The position numbers and the translations under genes were made by a program. From a virus, in the IMG/VR virus record IMGVR_UViG_3300027749_002876, positions 186,001-250,000 of that record: 64,000 bases of DNA; one strand, given 5' to 3'. Of this stretch, positions 57,322 to 64,000 are shown piece after piece (the stretch's first letter is position 1; each line of letters begins with the position of its first letter). The notes beneath the pieces are model-generated. The model was not told the DNA's origin and did no database searches. It saw only the letters and a list, made by a program, of their open reading frames with translations.

Positions 57322-57511
57322 AGATCAACTCAAATAATATAGCATCACGCTCATCCTTAAAGTAAAAATCCATATAATCTTCAGTCACATGTGTTTCATA
57401 TTTGTCTCCGGGTAAACCAAACTTTTCTACCGCTATTGCACAAGTTTCATTCCATATAGGATGTTTGTGATGTGTTTGCCATGTTATACGAACTCTAGTA
57501 CCCGCCGGCAT
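57314..57511 (-). CDS. Small LRW-array protein, first copy (65 aa)
   Basis: ATG at 57511 within the last codons of the zinc-finger protein gene. Ends DFYFKDERDAILFELICG, where ICG replaces LRW. The next gene here starts with GTG and lacks the strong ribosome site, as expected if the LRW codons supply it. Function unknown. Confidence 0.5.
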   Translation of the reverse strand: MPAGTRVRITWQTHHKHPIWNETCAIAVEKFGLPGDKYETHVTEDYMDFYFKDERDAILFELICG

Positions 57512-58217
57512 TCAATAATTCCTTAACTTGTTTCACATTATCTGTTTCACGGTTAAACTTAATCTTCCATAGTTCTGGATTAATATAATCAATGACCATC
57601 TTTACATGTGATTCATTTAAACTATCTAAGAACTTTACACCACTGTCACTTTGATATAACATCCATGGACTAATCTTACCATTGGTAATACTATGACATA
57701 TCTTGTTAATATTACCATAACACAAATAGTCTTTAGCTAGTATCCCTTCTTTTTCTGCTAAATCTATGGTAGTTTGGACACTACGTGCAATCGCATCAAA
57801 CGGATCTTCACTACGTAAATACTCAATTAAATATTTTGTATATACAGTATCAGTTGCCCATGTGTCAACTTTAATTTGATTCTTTAATAACCAATCTACA
57901 TATCTACTAACGTTGATTGCATTAATGTTTGCACAATGACTACCAAACTTAACAAAGGCTGTATAATAAGCACTGCGAATAAATTCTTCGTATGTTTTTG
58001 CTTTTTTAGTTGAAGTATTCTTCTTATAAAATTGTATCCAAGCTTGAAACCCAATACGATTACCCTGCAATTCTTTGTTCATCCAACGTTGTTTATTTTC
58101 ACATAGGTGTTTAGCCATAGTAGATTCACGTAGGAACTCTCTATTGCAAAAATCACAACCATACTTGATTGTGTTATCAGTTGCCTCTGTCTTTTTCGTA
58201 TTGAGTGATATCTTCAT
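57495..58217 (-). CDS. Phage protein with N-terminal C2HC zinc finger, 240 aa
   Basis: Residues 20-40 (YGCDFCNREFLRESTMAKHL, followed by C) form a C2HC/C2H2-like zinc finger. The remaining 200 residues are helical and basic (FRSAYYTAFVKFG-type aromatic helices, INVSRYVDWLLKN). The family looks like a conserved protein of T4-like phages, but I know of no function. DNA or RNA binding is likely. It overlaps gp62 by 41 nt and the first LRW gene by 17 nt, in one operon. Confidence 0.6.
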   Translation of the reverse strand: MKISLNTKKTEATDNTIKYGCDFCNREFLRESTMAKHLCENKQRWMNKELQGNRIGFQAWIQFYKKNTSTKKAKTYEEFIRSAYYTAFVKFGSHCANINAINVSRYVDWLLKNQIKVDTWATDTVYTKYLIEYLRSEDPFDAIARSVQTTIDLAEKEGILAKDYLCYGNINKICHSITNGKISPWMLYQSDSGVKFLDSLNESHVKMVIDYINPELWKIKFNRETDNVKQVKELLNAGGY

Positions 58218-58767
58218 CTGTAACCGTTTGACTTAATACTTCTATATCTGCTATTTTTAAATGGGGATATATTTCTGCAAGATGCATTTTCTTTCTTTGC
58301 TCTTGCACGAATGCTTTTGAATATTCTGTTAAATCTTCACTACTTGCTTTAGGATAAATCTTTGTAAAATATTCTTTTATTTCTTTTACTTGTGCAGGTT
58401 CTTTTAATAAACTTACACGTTCTTTGATTTGCGGTAACCATTGATGATATTGTTTACCTAATCCGGGACTAGCCGCACATAACATGTACCATTGTAGTTT
58501 AGGATGCTTACTAACACTTTCATTAAAGAAGTATTTGTTAGCATTGTATTCTGTACTCATCACATAATAACCTGCAATATCTCCTGAACCTTTCACGTAG
58601 CTTAACCACTTGATTAACATGAATGGCACAAACTTGCGCTGTTGTTCAGGGGTCAGTCTATCGTAATAACCATAATCTTTCTTGTCTAGTGCCGCAATGG
58701 CTTCGAACAAGTTAAAATCTTGATTCTCTAACTTTTCATCAGTAGGGATAATCTTTTTTGTTGCCAT
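58177..58767 (-). CDS. 62: Clamp loader small subunit (gp62-like)
   Basis: A 196-aa helical protein. LFEAIAALDKKDYGYYDRLT, KFVPFMLIKWLSYVKG, YNANKYFFNESVSKHPKLQW (split) and MLCAASPGLGKQYHQWLPQI match my memory of gp62 in aquatic T4-like phages. T4 gp62 is 187 aa. It completes the gp44 clamp loader. I choose ATG 58767, which overlaps the upstream stop (TGATG), over a TTG one codon earlier. It lies in an operon with the polymerase-like protein and exonuclease. Confidence 0.75.
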   Translation of the reverse strand: MATKKIIPTDEKLENQDFNLFEAIAALDKKDYGYYDRLTPEQQRKFVPFMLIKWLSYVKGSGDIAGYYVMSTEYNANKYFFNESVSKHPKLQWYMLCAASPGLGKQYHQWLPQIKERVSLLKEPAQVKEIKEYFTKIYPKASSEDLTEYSKAFVQEQRKKMHLAEIYPHLKIADIEVLSQTVTDEDITQYEKDRGN

Positions 58768-59267
58768 CAAAAAGCCTGACTATAATCCACAATCTCACAG
58801 TTACGACTAATTTCTTTTACAAAGTAAACACATCTAGGCTTAGGACCATCATCTAATGGTACACACAAAAATTGTCCGTTCTTTAATCGAGGTGCATACC
58901 ATGTTACATCGTGATATATATCTACAATCTCAATTGAAACAAAACTTGGACTAAAACTAGTTAGTGGATTAAACTCAAACGCATTGAACCCTCTATCATT
59001 GATACTTGTTAACGGTAATGTTTCTAAGTCCCCGTGTTCTTGTTCACCAATTAGTATTTGCCAATCAATAGGCATCTTAATAGTGCTATCACCAATCTTT
59101 AATACAAGTGCAGGACTATTAAATGATTCTAAAAAGATAAGTGGTATGTAATGATAGTCTACGTTTTGTGGATTACTATTGTCTAGTATGGCAAATCGAA
59201 GGTCATCAATTTCGTCCGGGAGTGTTTCTAAGTTATAGAATTCGTTTTCTAGTGTGAGTATACGCAT
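58767..59267 (-). CDS. Conserved unknown phage protein, 166 aa
   Basis: The pattern YHYIPLIFLESFNSPALVLK, MPIDWQILIGEQEHGDLETL, NGQFLCVPLDDGPKPRCVYF and KEISRN looks like a well-conserved protein of T4-like phages, beta-rich, with no motif that reveals function. It is the first gene of the operon reaching to 54923 and has a perfect sigma-70 promoter with leaderless spacing. An early or middle role in replication is likely from its neighbours. Confidence 0.65.
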   Translation of the reverse strand: MRILTLENEFYNLETLPDEIDDLRFAILDNSNPQNVDYHYIPLIFLESFNSPALVLKIGDSTIKMPIDWQILIGEQEHGDLETLPLTSINDRGFNAFEFNPLTSFSPSFVSIEIVDIYHDVTWYAPRLKNGQFLCVPLDDGPKPRCVYFVKEISRNCEIVDYSQAF

Positions 59268-59273
59268 TTTGTT

Positions 59274-59302
59274 ATTATAACACTTTCTTATCTGTATGTC
59301 AA
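59274..59302 (-). promoter_or_regulatory. Sigma-70 promoter, leaderless, for the gp62-polymerase-like operon
   Basis: TTGACA (59297-59302), 17-nt spacer, TATAAT (59274-59279), both exact consensus. ATG follows after 6 nt (59267). Confidence 0.8.
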
Positions 59303-60739
59303 CTTTTCTAAGTCAAACGGGTAGTTTGCTTCTTTATAAAAAGCCTTACGTTGGGTTAAATGTCTTTTGGCAAACTTACAACTGCTTGTTACATCCCAAA
59401 TTTGTACAAAGTCTTTATCTTCTGCTTTACGAATGCCTCGACCGATGCTTTGGATAACACGGACGAAGGATTTTCCAGGTTCAATGAGAACCAGATTAAA
59501 AATCCTAGGTATGTTGATACCAACAGCGGCGACACCATAAGTCGCAACAATAATTTTATTTGTACTGGTTGCAATTTCATCATATTCTTCTTTCCTTTCA
59601 ACCATATTAGTAGCACCACTCACAAATACACTATCGGGTAATCTACTAACAATTTCTTTACCTGCATTAACTCTATCAACTAGAATCAATACATTGCCTG
59701 TTTCTTTAATCTTTAATATTAGTTGTGCAATAGCATCTAGTCTATTTGTATCCTCAAGCAAGTGTTTCAACTCACTTTGGTAATTACTAAACTCTACATC
59801 ATCTTTTAATTGAACAATATTAACGTGACATTGTGCTAGTACACCTTGATCCTGTAACTCACTTGCACTTAGTTTACTGATAACAGGACCTAAACTAACA
59901 AACAATGATTGTGCTTCAAACTTAGCTTTAGGGATAGTTCCGGTCAATCCCCAGCGAATCGGAACCTTAGCAAAGGCCCCAGTCAGTAATGTCTTTAGTG
60001 CATCTGCTTTGGCCATGTGAACCTCATCTACCATGACACAAACAACACCTTCAATGAAGTCCATAATATCTGCTTCACCTGCTTTTGTTTTCTTAAGCAT
60101 ATTGTTAAGACTCTGCCAAGTACAAATAGTATGTGTTTTATTGTACTCTTTGCGATCACCAAAGTATACACCAACATCTAATCCAAGATTAATGTAATCT
60201 GCTTCTGTTTGTGTTACTAAACTCTTGTTCGGAACGATAACAATACTACGACCATATTGTTCTATACTATAACTTAGTGCGGCAGTCATCAATGTTTTAC
60301 CCGCACCTGTAGCAATCTCTTGTAGTGATTGCGGGTTCTTTAGAAAGTTATTAACAATAGTAATTTGATAATCACGTAGCTCTACGGGGGTGCCTTCTTT
60401 GGGATGACCTTTAGGCCAGTTCTTATGAGCGAACGTTGATTCGGACACTTCAGCGAATTCAAAGGTTGTTGTATAATCCCTAGTATCATCCAACTCAATA
60501 TCATATCCTGCTCTGTCTAATACGGGAAGTATTTCTTCCAATAGATTAATATATGTACTACCAGCAAGACTGAAATAACTTACTTTGCCATTCCATCTTC
60601 CTAGTCGTACTGCAGGTAGATATCGTGCACCGGGAACTTCATACTCAAACATTTTCATTAGTGCTTTACGCTCTGCTAATTCAAGACCTTCTATCTTTAC
60701 ATTAACTTCATCTTTAACGATTATTTTACATTGTTTCAT
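59288..60739 (-). CDS. uvsW: UvsW-type DNA/RNA helicase
   Basis: A 483-aa superfamily 2 helicase. Motif I ATGAGKT at 143-149, motif II VDEVH at 237-241, motif III LTGTIP near 265 and motif VI QSIGRGIRK at 430-438 are all present, with an N-terminal ~110-residue double-stranded-DNA-binding domain (RKALMKMFEYEVPGARYLPA) as in T4 UvsW. T4 UvsW drives recombination-dependent replication and removes R-loops. It overlaps the 342-aa gene upstream by 4 nt, suggesting co-translation. Confidence 0.9.
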   Translation of the reverse strand: MKQCKIIVKDEVNVKIEGLELAERKALMKMFEYEVPGARYLPAVRLGRWNGKVSYFSLAGSTYINLLEEILPVLDRAGYDIELDDTRDYTTTFEFAEVSESTFAHKNWPKGHPKEGTPVELRDYQITIVNNFLKNPQSLQEIATGAGKTLMTAALSYSIEQYGRSIVIVPNKSLVTQTEADYINLGLDVGVYFGDRKEYNKTHTICTWQSLNNMLKKTKAGEADIMDFIEGVVCVMVDEVHMAKADALKTLLTGAFAKVPIRWGLTGTIPKAKFEAQSLFVSLGPVISKLSASELQDQGVLAQCHVNIVQLKDDVEFSNYQSELKHLLEDTNRLDAIAQLILKIKETGNVLILVDRVNAGKEIVSRLPDSVFVSGATNMVERKEEYDEIATSTNKIIVATYGVAAVGINIPRIFNLVLIEPGKSFVRVIQSIGRGIRKAEDKDFVQIWDVTSSCKFAKRHLTQRKAFYKEANYPFDLEKLTYR

Positions 60740-61764
60740 TTAATTCCCAAATTTACAGGTTCCGAATTTACACATTTTATAATTTTAAATAGATTTGTAG
60801 GAATATCCATAAACCCGTAATTTCTATATTGTATCATAACAGGTTTCTCATATGATTTCAAGTTAGATTGGTCTCTTATTATATCAATGTTCAATTTATT
60901 TAACAAGTTATCCGAATGTTCCCCTAACAAAAACAATTGTTTAGAACTAATTTTTGATGATTCTGTTATACCATCGCAACCCAATTCACTTAACCATTTA
61001 ACAGCAATATCCAAATCTCTAATCTCAAATTCACTTTGAAAATTAATAGCAAGATTTACTTTTAGCGGATCTTCAATATTAGAAAAATGTTCTACAACCG
61101 AATCACTGATATAAATTCCATATTGAACGTAATCCGATATCATTCGTAAATCATTGGTTAAAGTAATATCTTTAATATTGTTATACAGAACTTCATTCAA
61201 TGCGGCTACATAGTAATAACCGTTATTATAAACAAGTGTTGGTTCCCAATATTTAACTGATTCATAATCACTAAGAACATCAATAATTTCTTTAGTAATA
61301 GGACAATAATCTATTGTAGTAAAATAATCTGCACTTAAGGACACTAGTGATTTTAGTGTAGAAGGTCCGTACTCCATTTCATATTGTCTTTTATCTTTAT
61401 GCCATTCCATTGAATATACAGGATTCTTTTTTAGTGCAGTTAAAAAACTTTTACTGAAAGGAGATTTGAATATGATTTTATCCTTTATTACACTAATAGA
61501 TGCATTTGTATATTGTGGAGAACTTTCTATCATATTGCATTTCCATGGCAATAATAATACATCATCAACATTAAGTTTGTGTTGAATAAACTGTTTTCGA
61601 TATTTAAATGATATCTTTCTAAAAAGAGAGTCCTGATTTGATGTGATTGTATTATTTCTAATAATTAATGTAGTTAAGTTATTAACAAATTGTAGGTCAT
61701 ACCTGCTTAGTCTAATATTGACAAGCATAAAGGTCGCAACATCTTCAAGTGTTTTTAAATCCAT
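60736..61764 (-). CDS. Unknown protein co-translated with UvsW, possible HARP-like domain (342 aa)
   Basis: Residues ~95-160 (DKIIFKSPFSKSFLTALKKN, then YSMEWHKDKRQYEMEYGP) resemble the HARP/annealing-helicase accessory domain, in which KSPFxxxFIxxLKxxPxxxWxxxxKxW is followed by helices. This is a by-eye resemblance. The remaining parts are Ile/Asn/Ser-rich and have no motif. Overlap with uvsW by 4 nt makes a DNA-repair or annealing role plausible. The gene begins behind a terminator. Confidence 0.5.
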   Translation of the reverse strand: MDLKTLEDVATFMLVNIRLSRYDLQFVNNLTTLIIRNNTITSNQDSLFRKISFKYRKQFIQHKLNVDDVLLLPWKCNMIESSPQYTNASISVIKDKIIFKSPFSKSFLTALKKNPVYSMEWHKDKRQYEMEYGPSTLKSLVSLSADYFTTIDYCPITKEIIDVLSDYESVKYWEPTLVYNNGYYYVAALNEVLYNNIKDITLTNDLRMISDYVQYGIYISDSVVEHFSNIEDPLKVNLAINFQSEFEIRDLDIAVKWLSELGCDGITESSKISSKQLFLLGEHSDNLLNKLNIDIIRDQSNLKSYEKPVMIQYRNYGFMDIPTNLFKIIKCVNSEPVNLGIK

Positions 61765-61780
61765 TTACTATCCTAAGGTA

Positions 61781-61805
61781 AAAAAAAGGGGAACCGAAGT
61801 TCCCC
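61781..61805 (-). terminator. Rho-independent terminator with UUCG tetraloop
   Basis: GGGGAAC-UUCG-GUUCCCC stem-loop followed by seven U on the minus strand, 20 nt after the AAA ATPase stop. Confidence 0.92.
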
Positions 61806-61824
61806 AAAAGTTCTATTAAACAAT

Positions 61825-62853
61825 TTACACAGACTTCATACATGTAGTACGTGCAAGATTCTTCCAGTTGCCGGGGCTAATCTTTACTAAGTCAGCAATC
61901 TTCAAGCACATACGCAAGGACACTTCACGCAATTTCGTATGATTGTCCCACATAAAGTCAATCACAATTTGTGATTGTTCTTCATTAAAATCATAGTCTT
62001 TGAACAAACCACCATCAGCATCACGATGGACCTGCTTGATACGCAACATCTTATCACGATCACCATCAATAGTCAGGTCCAGAAAGTGACAACGTGATTG
62101 CAATGCTTCTAAGTGATCCTGTAATTTCTTAGACTTCAAGTTGCCGAATTTCAAGTTAGTGATAAAGATAGCACTACCATTGAAGTTGAAAGTATTCGGG
62201 ATACCTTCTTCACGCAACAAACGTGAATCACTGTTCCAGCAAATTCTACGTGTCTTACCTGAATCAAGTGCGGCCTTCAAAATGTTCAAACTCAAGTCAT
62301 CAGTAAAAACACTATCACAATCATCAAAAATTAACACATTCTTTGTGTCAGAATATTTGTACAGTTGACTATACAAACCCAATGCTGTCATCGCACCTTT
62401 CACAATTTGAAAGCGAACTTTCTTACCTGCAAGCTTGTCAAACATACTTGCTTTTTCCATTTGTGTCTCAACACCATAACTTTTGCCGACACCGGGCGGG
62501 CCTGAAACAATCATAGCACGGATATCACCATTGATACAAGCACGTGACATTTCATCAAGGACCTCGAAACGAGTAGCAATACGGTCCATTGCTTCTGTTT
62601 CAGTTTCTTTCACAACTTCTTTTGCAAATTTTACTGTATTTTCTATCACATTATCTCCATTCAAAAATTCAATTTGATTAATATTATCAACAAGTACCTT
62701 AACTGCAGGGATATTGATTGCGAATTGACCGTCATTTTTTACAGTCACATAACTACCTTTTTTACTTGTCTGAAAACCCTTGACTAGTGTAAACTCAGTA
62801 TTGACTACTGCTTGTTTACGATAAGAGCCAGAGAGAATGCGAATAGTAGACAT
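61825..62853 (-). CDS. AAA+ ATPase of unknown role, 342 aa
   Basis: A single AAA+ domain. Walker A GPPGVGKS at 118-125, Walker B VLIFDDCDS near 172-180 and a possible sensor region FITNLKFGN. The N-terminal ~85 residues are beta-rich. A C-terminal helical part has ALQSRCHFLDL, where SRC recalls clamp-loader arginine fingers. Related ATPases occur in T4-like phages of aquatic bacteria, function unknown. It forms a single-gene unit with a near-consensus sigma-70 promoter, a good AAGGAA site and a strong terminator, so probably strongly expressed early. Confidence 0.75.
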   Translation of the reverse strand: MSTIRILSGSYRKQAVVNTEFTLVKGFQTSKKGSYVTVKNDGQFAINIPAVKVLVDNINQIEFLNGDNVIENTVKFAKEVVKETETEAMDRIATRFEVLDEMSRACINGDIRAMIVSGPPGVGKSYGVETQMEKASMFDKLAGKKVRFQIVKGAMTALGLYSQLYKYSDTKNVLIFDDCDSVFTDDLSLNILKAALDSGKTRRICWNSDSRLLREEGIPNTFNFNGSAIFITNLKFGNLKSKKLQDHLEALQSRCHFLDLTIDGDRDKMLRIKQVHRDADGGLFKDYDFNEEQSQIVIDFMWDNHTKLREVSLRMCLKIADLVKISPGNWKNLARTTCMKSV

Positions 62854-62884
62854 TTGTTTCCTTTATTTCAGTGTCAATACAAGT

Positions 62885-62913
62885 ATTGTATCACGTTATC
62901 CATTTATTGTCAA
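62885..62913 (-). promoter_or_regulatory. Sigma-70 promoter for the AAA+ ATPase
   Basis: TTGACA (62908-62913), 17-nt spacer beginning ATAAATGG, TACAAT (62885-62890). Confidence 0.8.
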
Positions 62914-62923
62914 ATTTTGTGCC

Positions 62924-63301
62924 TTATGCGGCCTTACGAAAATACATATAAGGCAAGCCCAATGTATAGCACAAGTACTCATCATCGCTTTGAGTATCCT
63001 CAGCTTCGTGGATCCAGCGCATTGCTGTTGTACGGTCCTTAGCACCAGCATCAACCAATGACTGAATCCGTTGCTCAAAAACAACAGTTGCAGTAGCTTC
63101 TGCCTCTTTGCGGGCCTTATCTTCGGCTTCAATAGCTACACCAAGTCCTTCAAACTCAGCTTCAAACTGTTCCAAAGTCCAAGTTGAAGTGTCAACACCG
63201 CGAGGGCGAACACCGTAAGCGTCCTTGTACATATCCCAGTAAAGTTCCCGGGCTTGTTCCAATTGTGTCAACTCTTCCCAAGATTTAAATTCTGTAGTCA
63301 T
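62924..63301 (-). CDS. Hypothetical early protein, 125 aa
   Basis: WEELTQLEQARELYWDMYKD followed by AYGVRPRGVD is a phrase shared by many small phage and plasmid proteins of unknown function. The rest is a Glu/Ala helix (KARKEAEATATVVFEQRI) and ends in an aromatic tail. Probably soluble. It forms its own unit with a consensus promoter and a GAGG ribosome site. Confidence 0.6.
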   Translation of the reverse strand: MTTEFKSWEELTQLEQARELYWDMYKDAYGVRPRGVDTSTWTLEQFEAEFEGLGVAIEAEDKARKEAEATATVVFEQRIQSLVDAGAKDRTTAMRWIHEAEDTQSDDEYLCYTLGLPYMYFRKAA

Positions 63302-63334
63302 TTTGTAGTCCTCTTCTTTACTGTCTAAGATTCT

Positions 63335-63363
63335 ATTATAGCAGAAAGCCCATTTATTGTCAA
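63335..63363 (-). promoter_or_regulatory. Sigma-70 promoter, exact consensus
   Basis: TTGACA (63358-63363), 17-nt spacer beginning ATAAATGG, TATAAT (63335-63340). Leadered. Confidence 0.85.
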
Positions 63364-63572
63364 ATTTTGGCTATCAAACTAGCATGAATTTCATTCATTT
63401 CCGACTGTTCTACGTAGAAATCGGACCTAGGATCATAGTACTGGCCTTCACTGTTGTCATAATACAACACTCTTCCGGAGAAATTGAACGGGCCTTCTAG
63501 TCCGTTTCTAGGACCATATTTGGTACGCATTTCATCCATCTGATACTTGTCAGCAACAACACGATATCCCAT
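63360..63572 (-). CDS. Hypothetical early protein, 70 aa
   Basis: A short Tyr/Asp/Asn-rich protein (RVLYYDNSEGQYYDPRSDFY) of unknown function, probably beta-rich. Its stop codon touches the -35 of the next promoter. Upstream there is AAAGGGA before the ATG and a consensus promoter at 63600. Confidence 0.55.
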   Translation of the reverse strand: MGYRVVADKYQMDEMRTKYGPRNGLEGPFNFSGRVLYYDNSEGQYYDPRSDFYVEQSEMNEIHASLIAKI

Positions 63573-63599
63573 AAATCCCTTTCAACTGAATAAGACTCT

Positions 63600-63628
63600 A
63601 TTATATAGCCAAATCCATTTATTGTCAA
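63600..63628 (-). promoter_or_regulatory. Sigma-70 promoter, exact consensus
   Basis: TTGACA (63623-63628), 17-nt spacer beginning ATAAATGG, TATAAT (63600-63605). It shares extended -35/spacer sequence with the other early promoters. Confidence 0.85.
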
Positions 63629-63630
63629 AT

Positions 63631-64000
63631 TTAACCTATTGTGATATCTTCCATACCGGCAGCCCTCAAGCGAACAATATGACCTAACATAAAATTCTTA
63701 GATTCTAAGGCCTTCATAATACCAAGCCAACGATTTCTAAGTAATGCAATTTCATTAATCAATACTTCCATATCAATTACTTCATCTTCACCTTCAGCAT
63801 ACTTTTCAGCATCACGGCTTGTCAATGCTCTATTATATGCTTCTAAATACTTTTGAAAATGTTTTCGGCGAATTTTACGTAATTGGATATTGAGATAATT
63901 CAATACGGCTTCTATCTCTTGTAGTTGATTAAATCTATGCTCAGTAACTCCGGGTATTGCGGCAATGTTCTTTTCAACATTGCCATATACCTTTACTTCT
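63631..64000 (-). CDS. 5'-truncated helical protein, possibly UvsY-like
   Basis: The frame remains open to the window edge (reading EVKVYGNVEKNIAAIPG at the edge), so the true start lies beyond 64000. The visible 122 residues are helical: HRFNQLQEIEAVLNYLN, RKHFQKYLEAYNRALTSRD, VLINEIALLRNRWLGIMKAL and KNFMLGHIVRLRAAG. The end resembles the ALDAIKSRGFAIKHIQDMRA tail of T4 UvsY, the recombination mediator that loads UvsX, by position of key residues. The match is weak and by eye. Confidence 0.5.
   Translation of the reverse strand, partial: EVKVYGNVEKNIAAIPGVTEHRFNQLQEIEAVLNYLNIQLRKIRRKHFQKYLEAYNRALTSRDAEKYAEGEDEVIDMEVLINEIALLRNRWLGIMKALESKNFMLGHIVRLRAAGMEDITIG

Larger units (their letters stand above)
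56395..57511 (-). repeat. Tandem array of tiny overlapping paralogues (LRW array)
   Basis: Five short genes in a row end in the pattern F-x-F-x-(N/D/E)-E/D-x-(D/N)-A/Y-x-x-F-x-L-R-W or a decayed form, each overlapping the next by 1-8 nt. DNA identity is low, so this is an old amplification. A sixth, more distant member follows at 56048. Confidence 0.55.

Noticed and set aside
1-64000. tRNA, rRNA, origin of replication, integrase or attachment sites
   Set aside because: I saw no cloverleaf-like gene-free segment, no integrase gene and no clear origin features. Intergenic gaps are too short for most of these.

Overview
The window is part of a large, AT-rich genome of a T4-like contractile-tailed phage. 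The evidence is a set of recognisable T4-type gene products: small terminase gp16, head completion gp4, neck gp13 and gp14, sheath stabiliser gp15, tail sheath gp18, tail tube gp19, clamp loader gp44 and gp62, helicase gp41, primase gp61, UvsW helicase, dNMP kinase gp1 and a DexA-like exonuclease. Sequence style and gene content (PhoH, MazG, GroES-type co-chaperonin, long Gly/Asn/Thr-rich fibres) resemble aquatic T4-like phages of cyanobacteria and Proteobacteria. I cannot name the host. I found no rRNA, tRNA or CRISPR array. Genes are packed edge to edge, mostly on the minus strand, and no gene-free stretch exceeds 300 bases.

Layout. 0-7.7 kb: nucleotidyltransferase, small late genes, a phage ClpA and a J-domain protein, a holin-like protein and conserved unknowns. 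7.9-8.7 kb: PhoH on the plus strand. 8.7-11.4 kb: an early-type operon with clamp loader gp44, a GroES-like co-chaperonin and a fragment-like protein carrying the GRGS motif of DNA polymerase III alpha. 12-19.4 kb: tail-fibre and adhesin genes plus a GH19 endolysin. 19.5-29.3 kb: two candidate inner-capsid proteins, gp16, gp4, tail-tube proteins and an unusually long sheath protein. 29.4-40.2 kb: dNMP kinase, two homing-type nucleases, gp13, two duplicated six-repeat proteins, MazG, gp14, gp15 and a Nudix hydrolase. 40.3-51.2 kb: fibres, a PD-(D/E)XK exonuclease, an IscA-like iron-sulfur carrier and virion or inner-head candidates. 51.3-64 kb: replication and recombination genes and short early genes.

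Two promoter classes can be read directly. One is a T4-like late element, GATAAATA (variants TATAAATA, CATAAATA, AATAAATA), in front of nearly every virion gene. The other is a sigma-70 type promoter, TTGACA-17-TATAAT, in front of early, replication and nucleotide-metabolism genes. In both classes there is a subset in which the start codon lies exactly where transcription should begin: 6 nt after the -10 hexamer, or 5 nt after the late octamer. No Shine-Dalgarno site is present there, which predicts many leaderless mRNAs.

The most unusual content is a pair of small proteins that together carry the hallmark motifs of bacterial DNA polymerase III alpha. The GRGS half (10889-11395) is in the gp44 operon. 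The DxD half (54923-55495) is in the gp62 operon and overlaps a DnaQ/DexA-type exonuclease. Between that pair and gp62 lies a tandem array of tiny overlapping paralogues. The codons for their shared C-terminal Leu-Arg-Trp provide the ribosome-binding site of the next copy.
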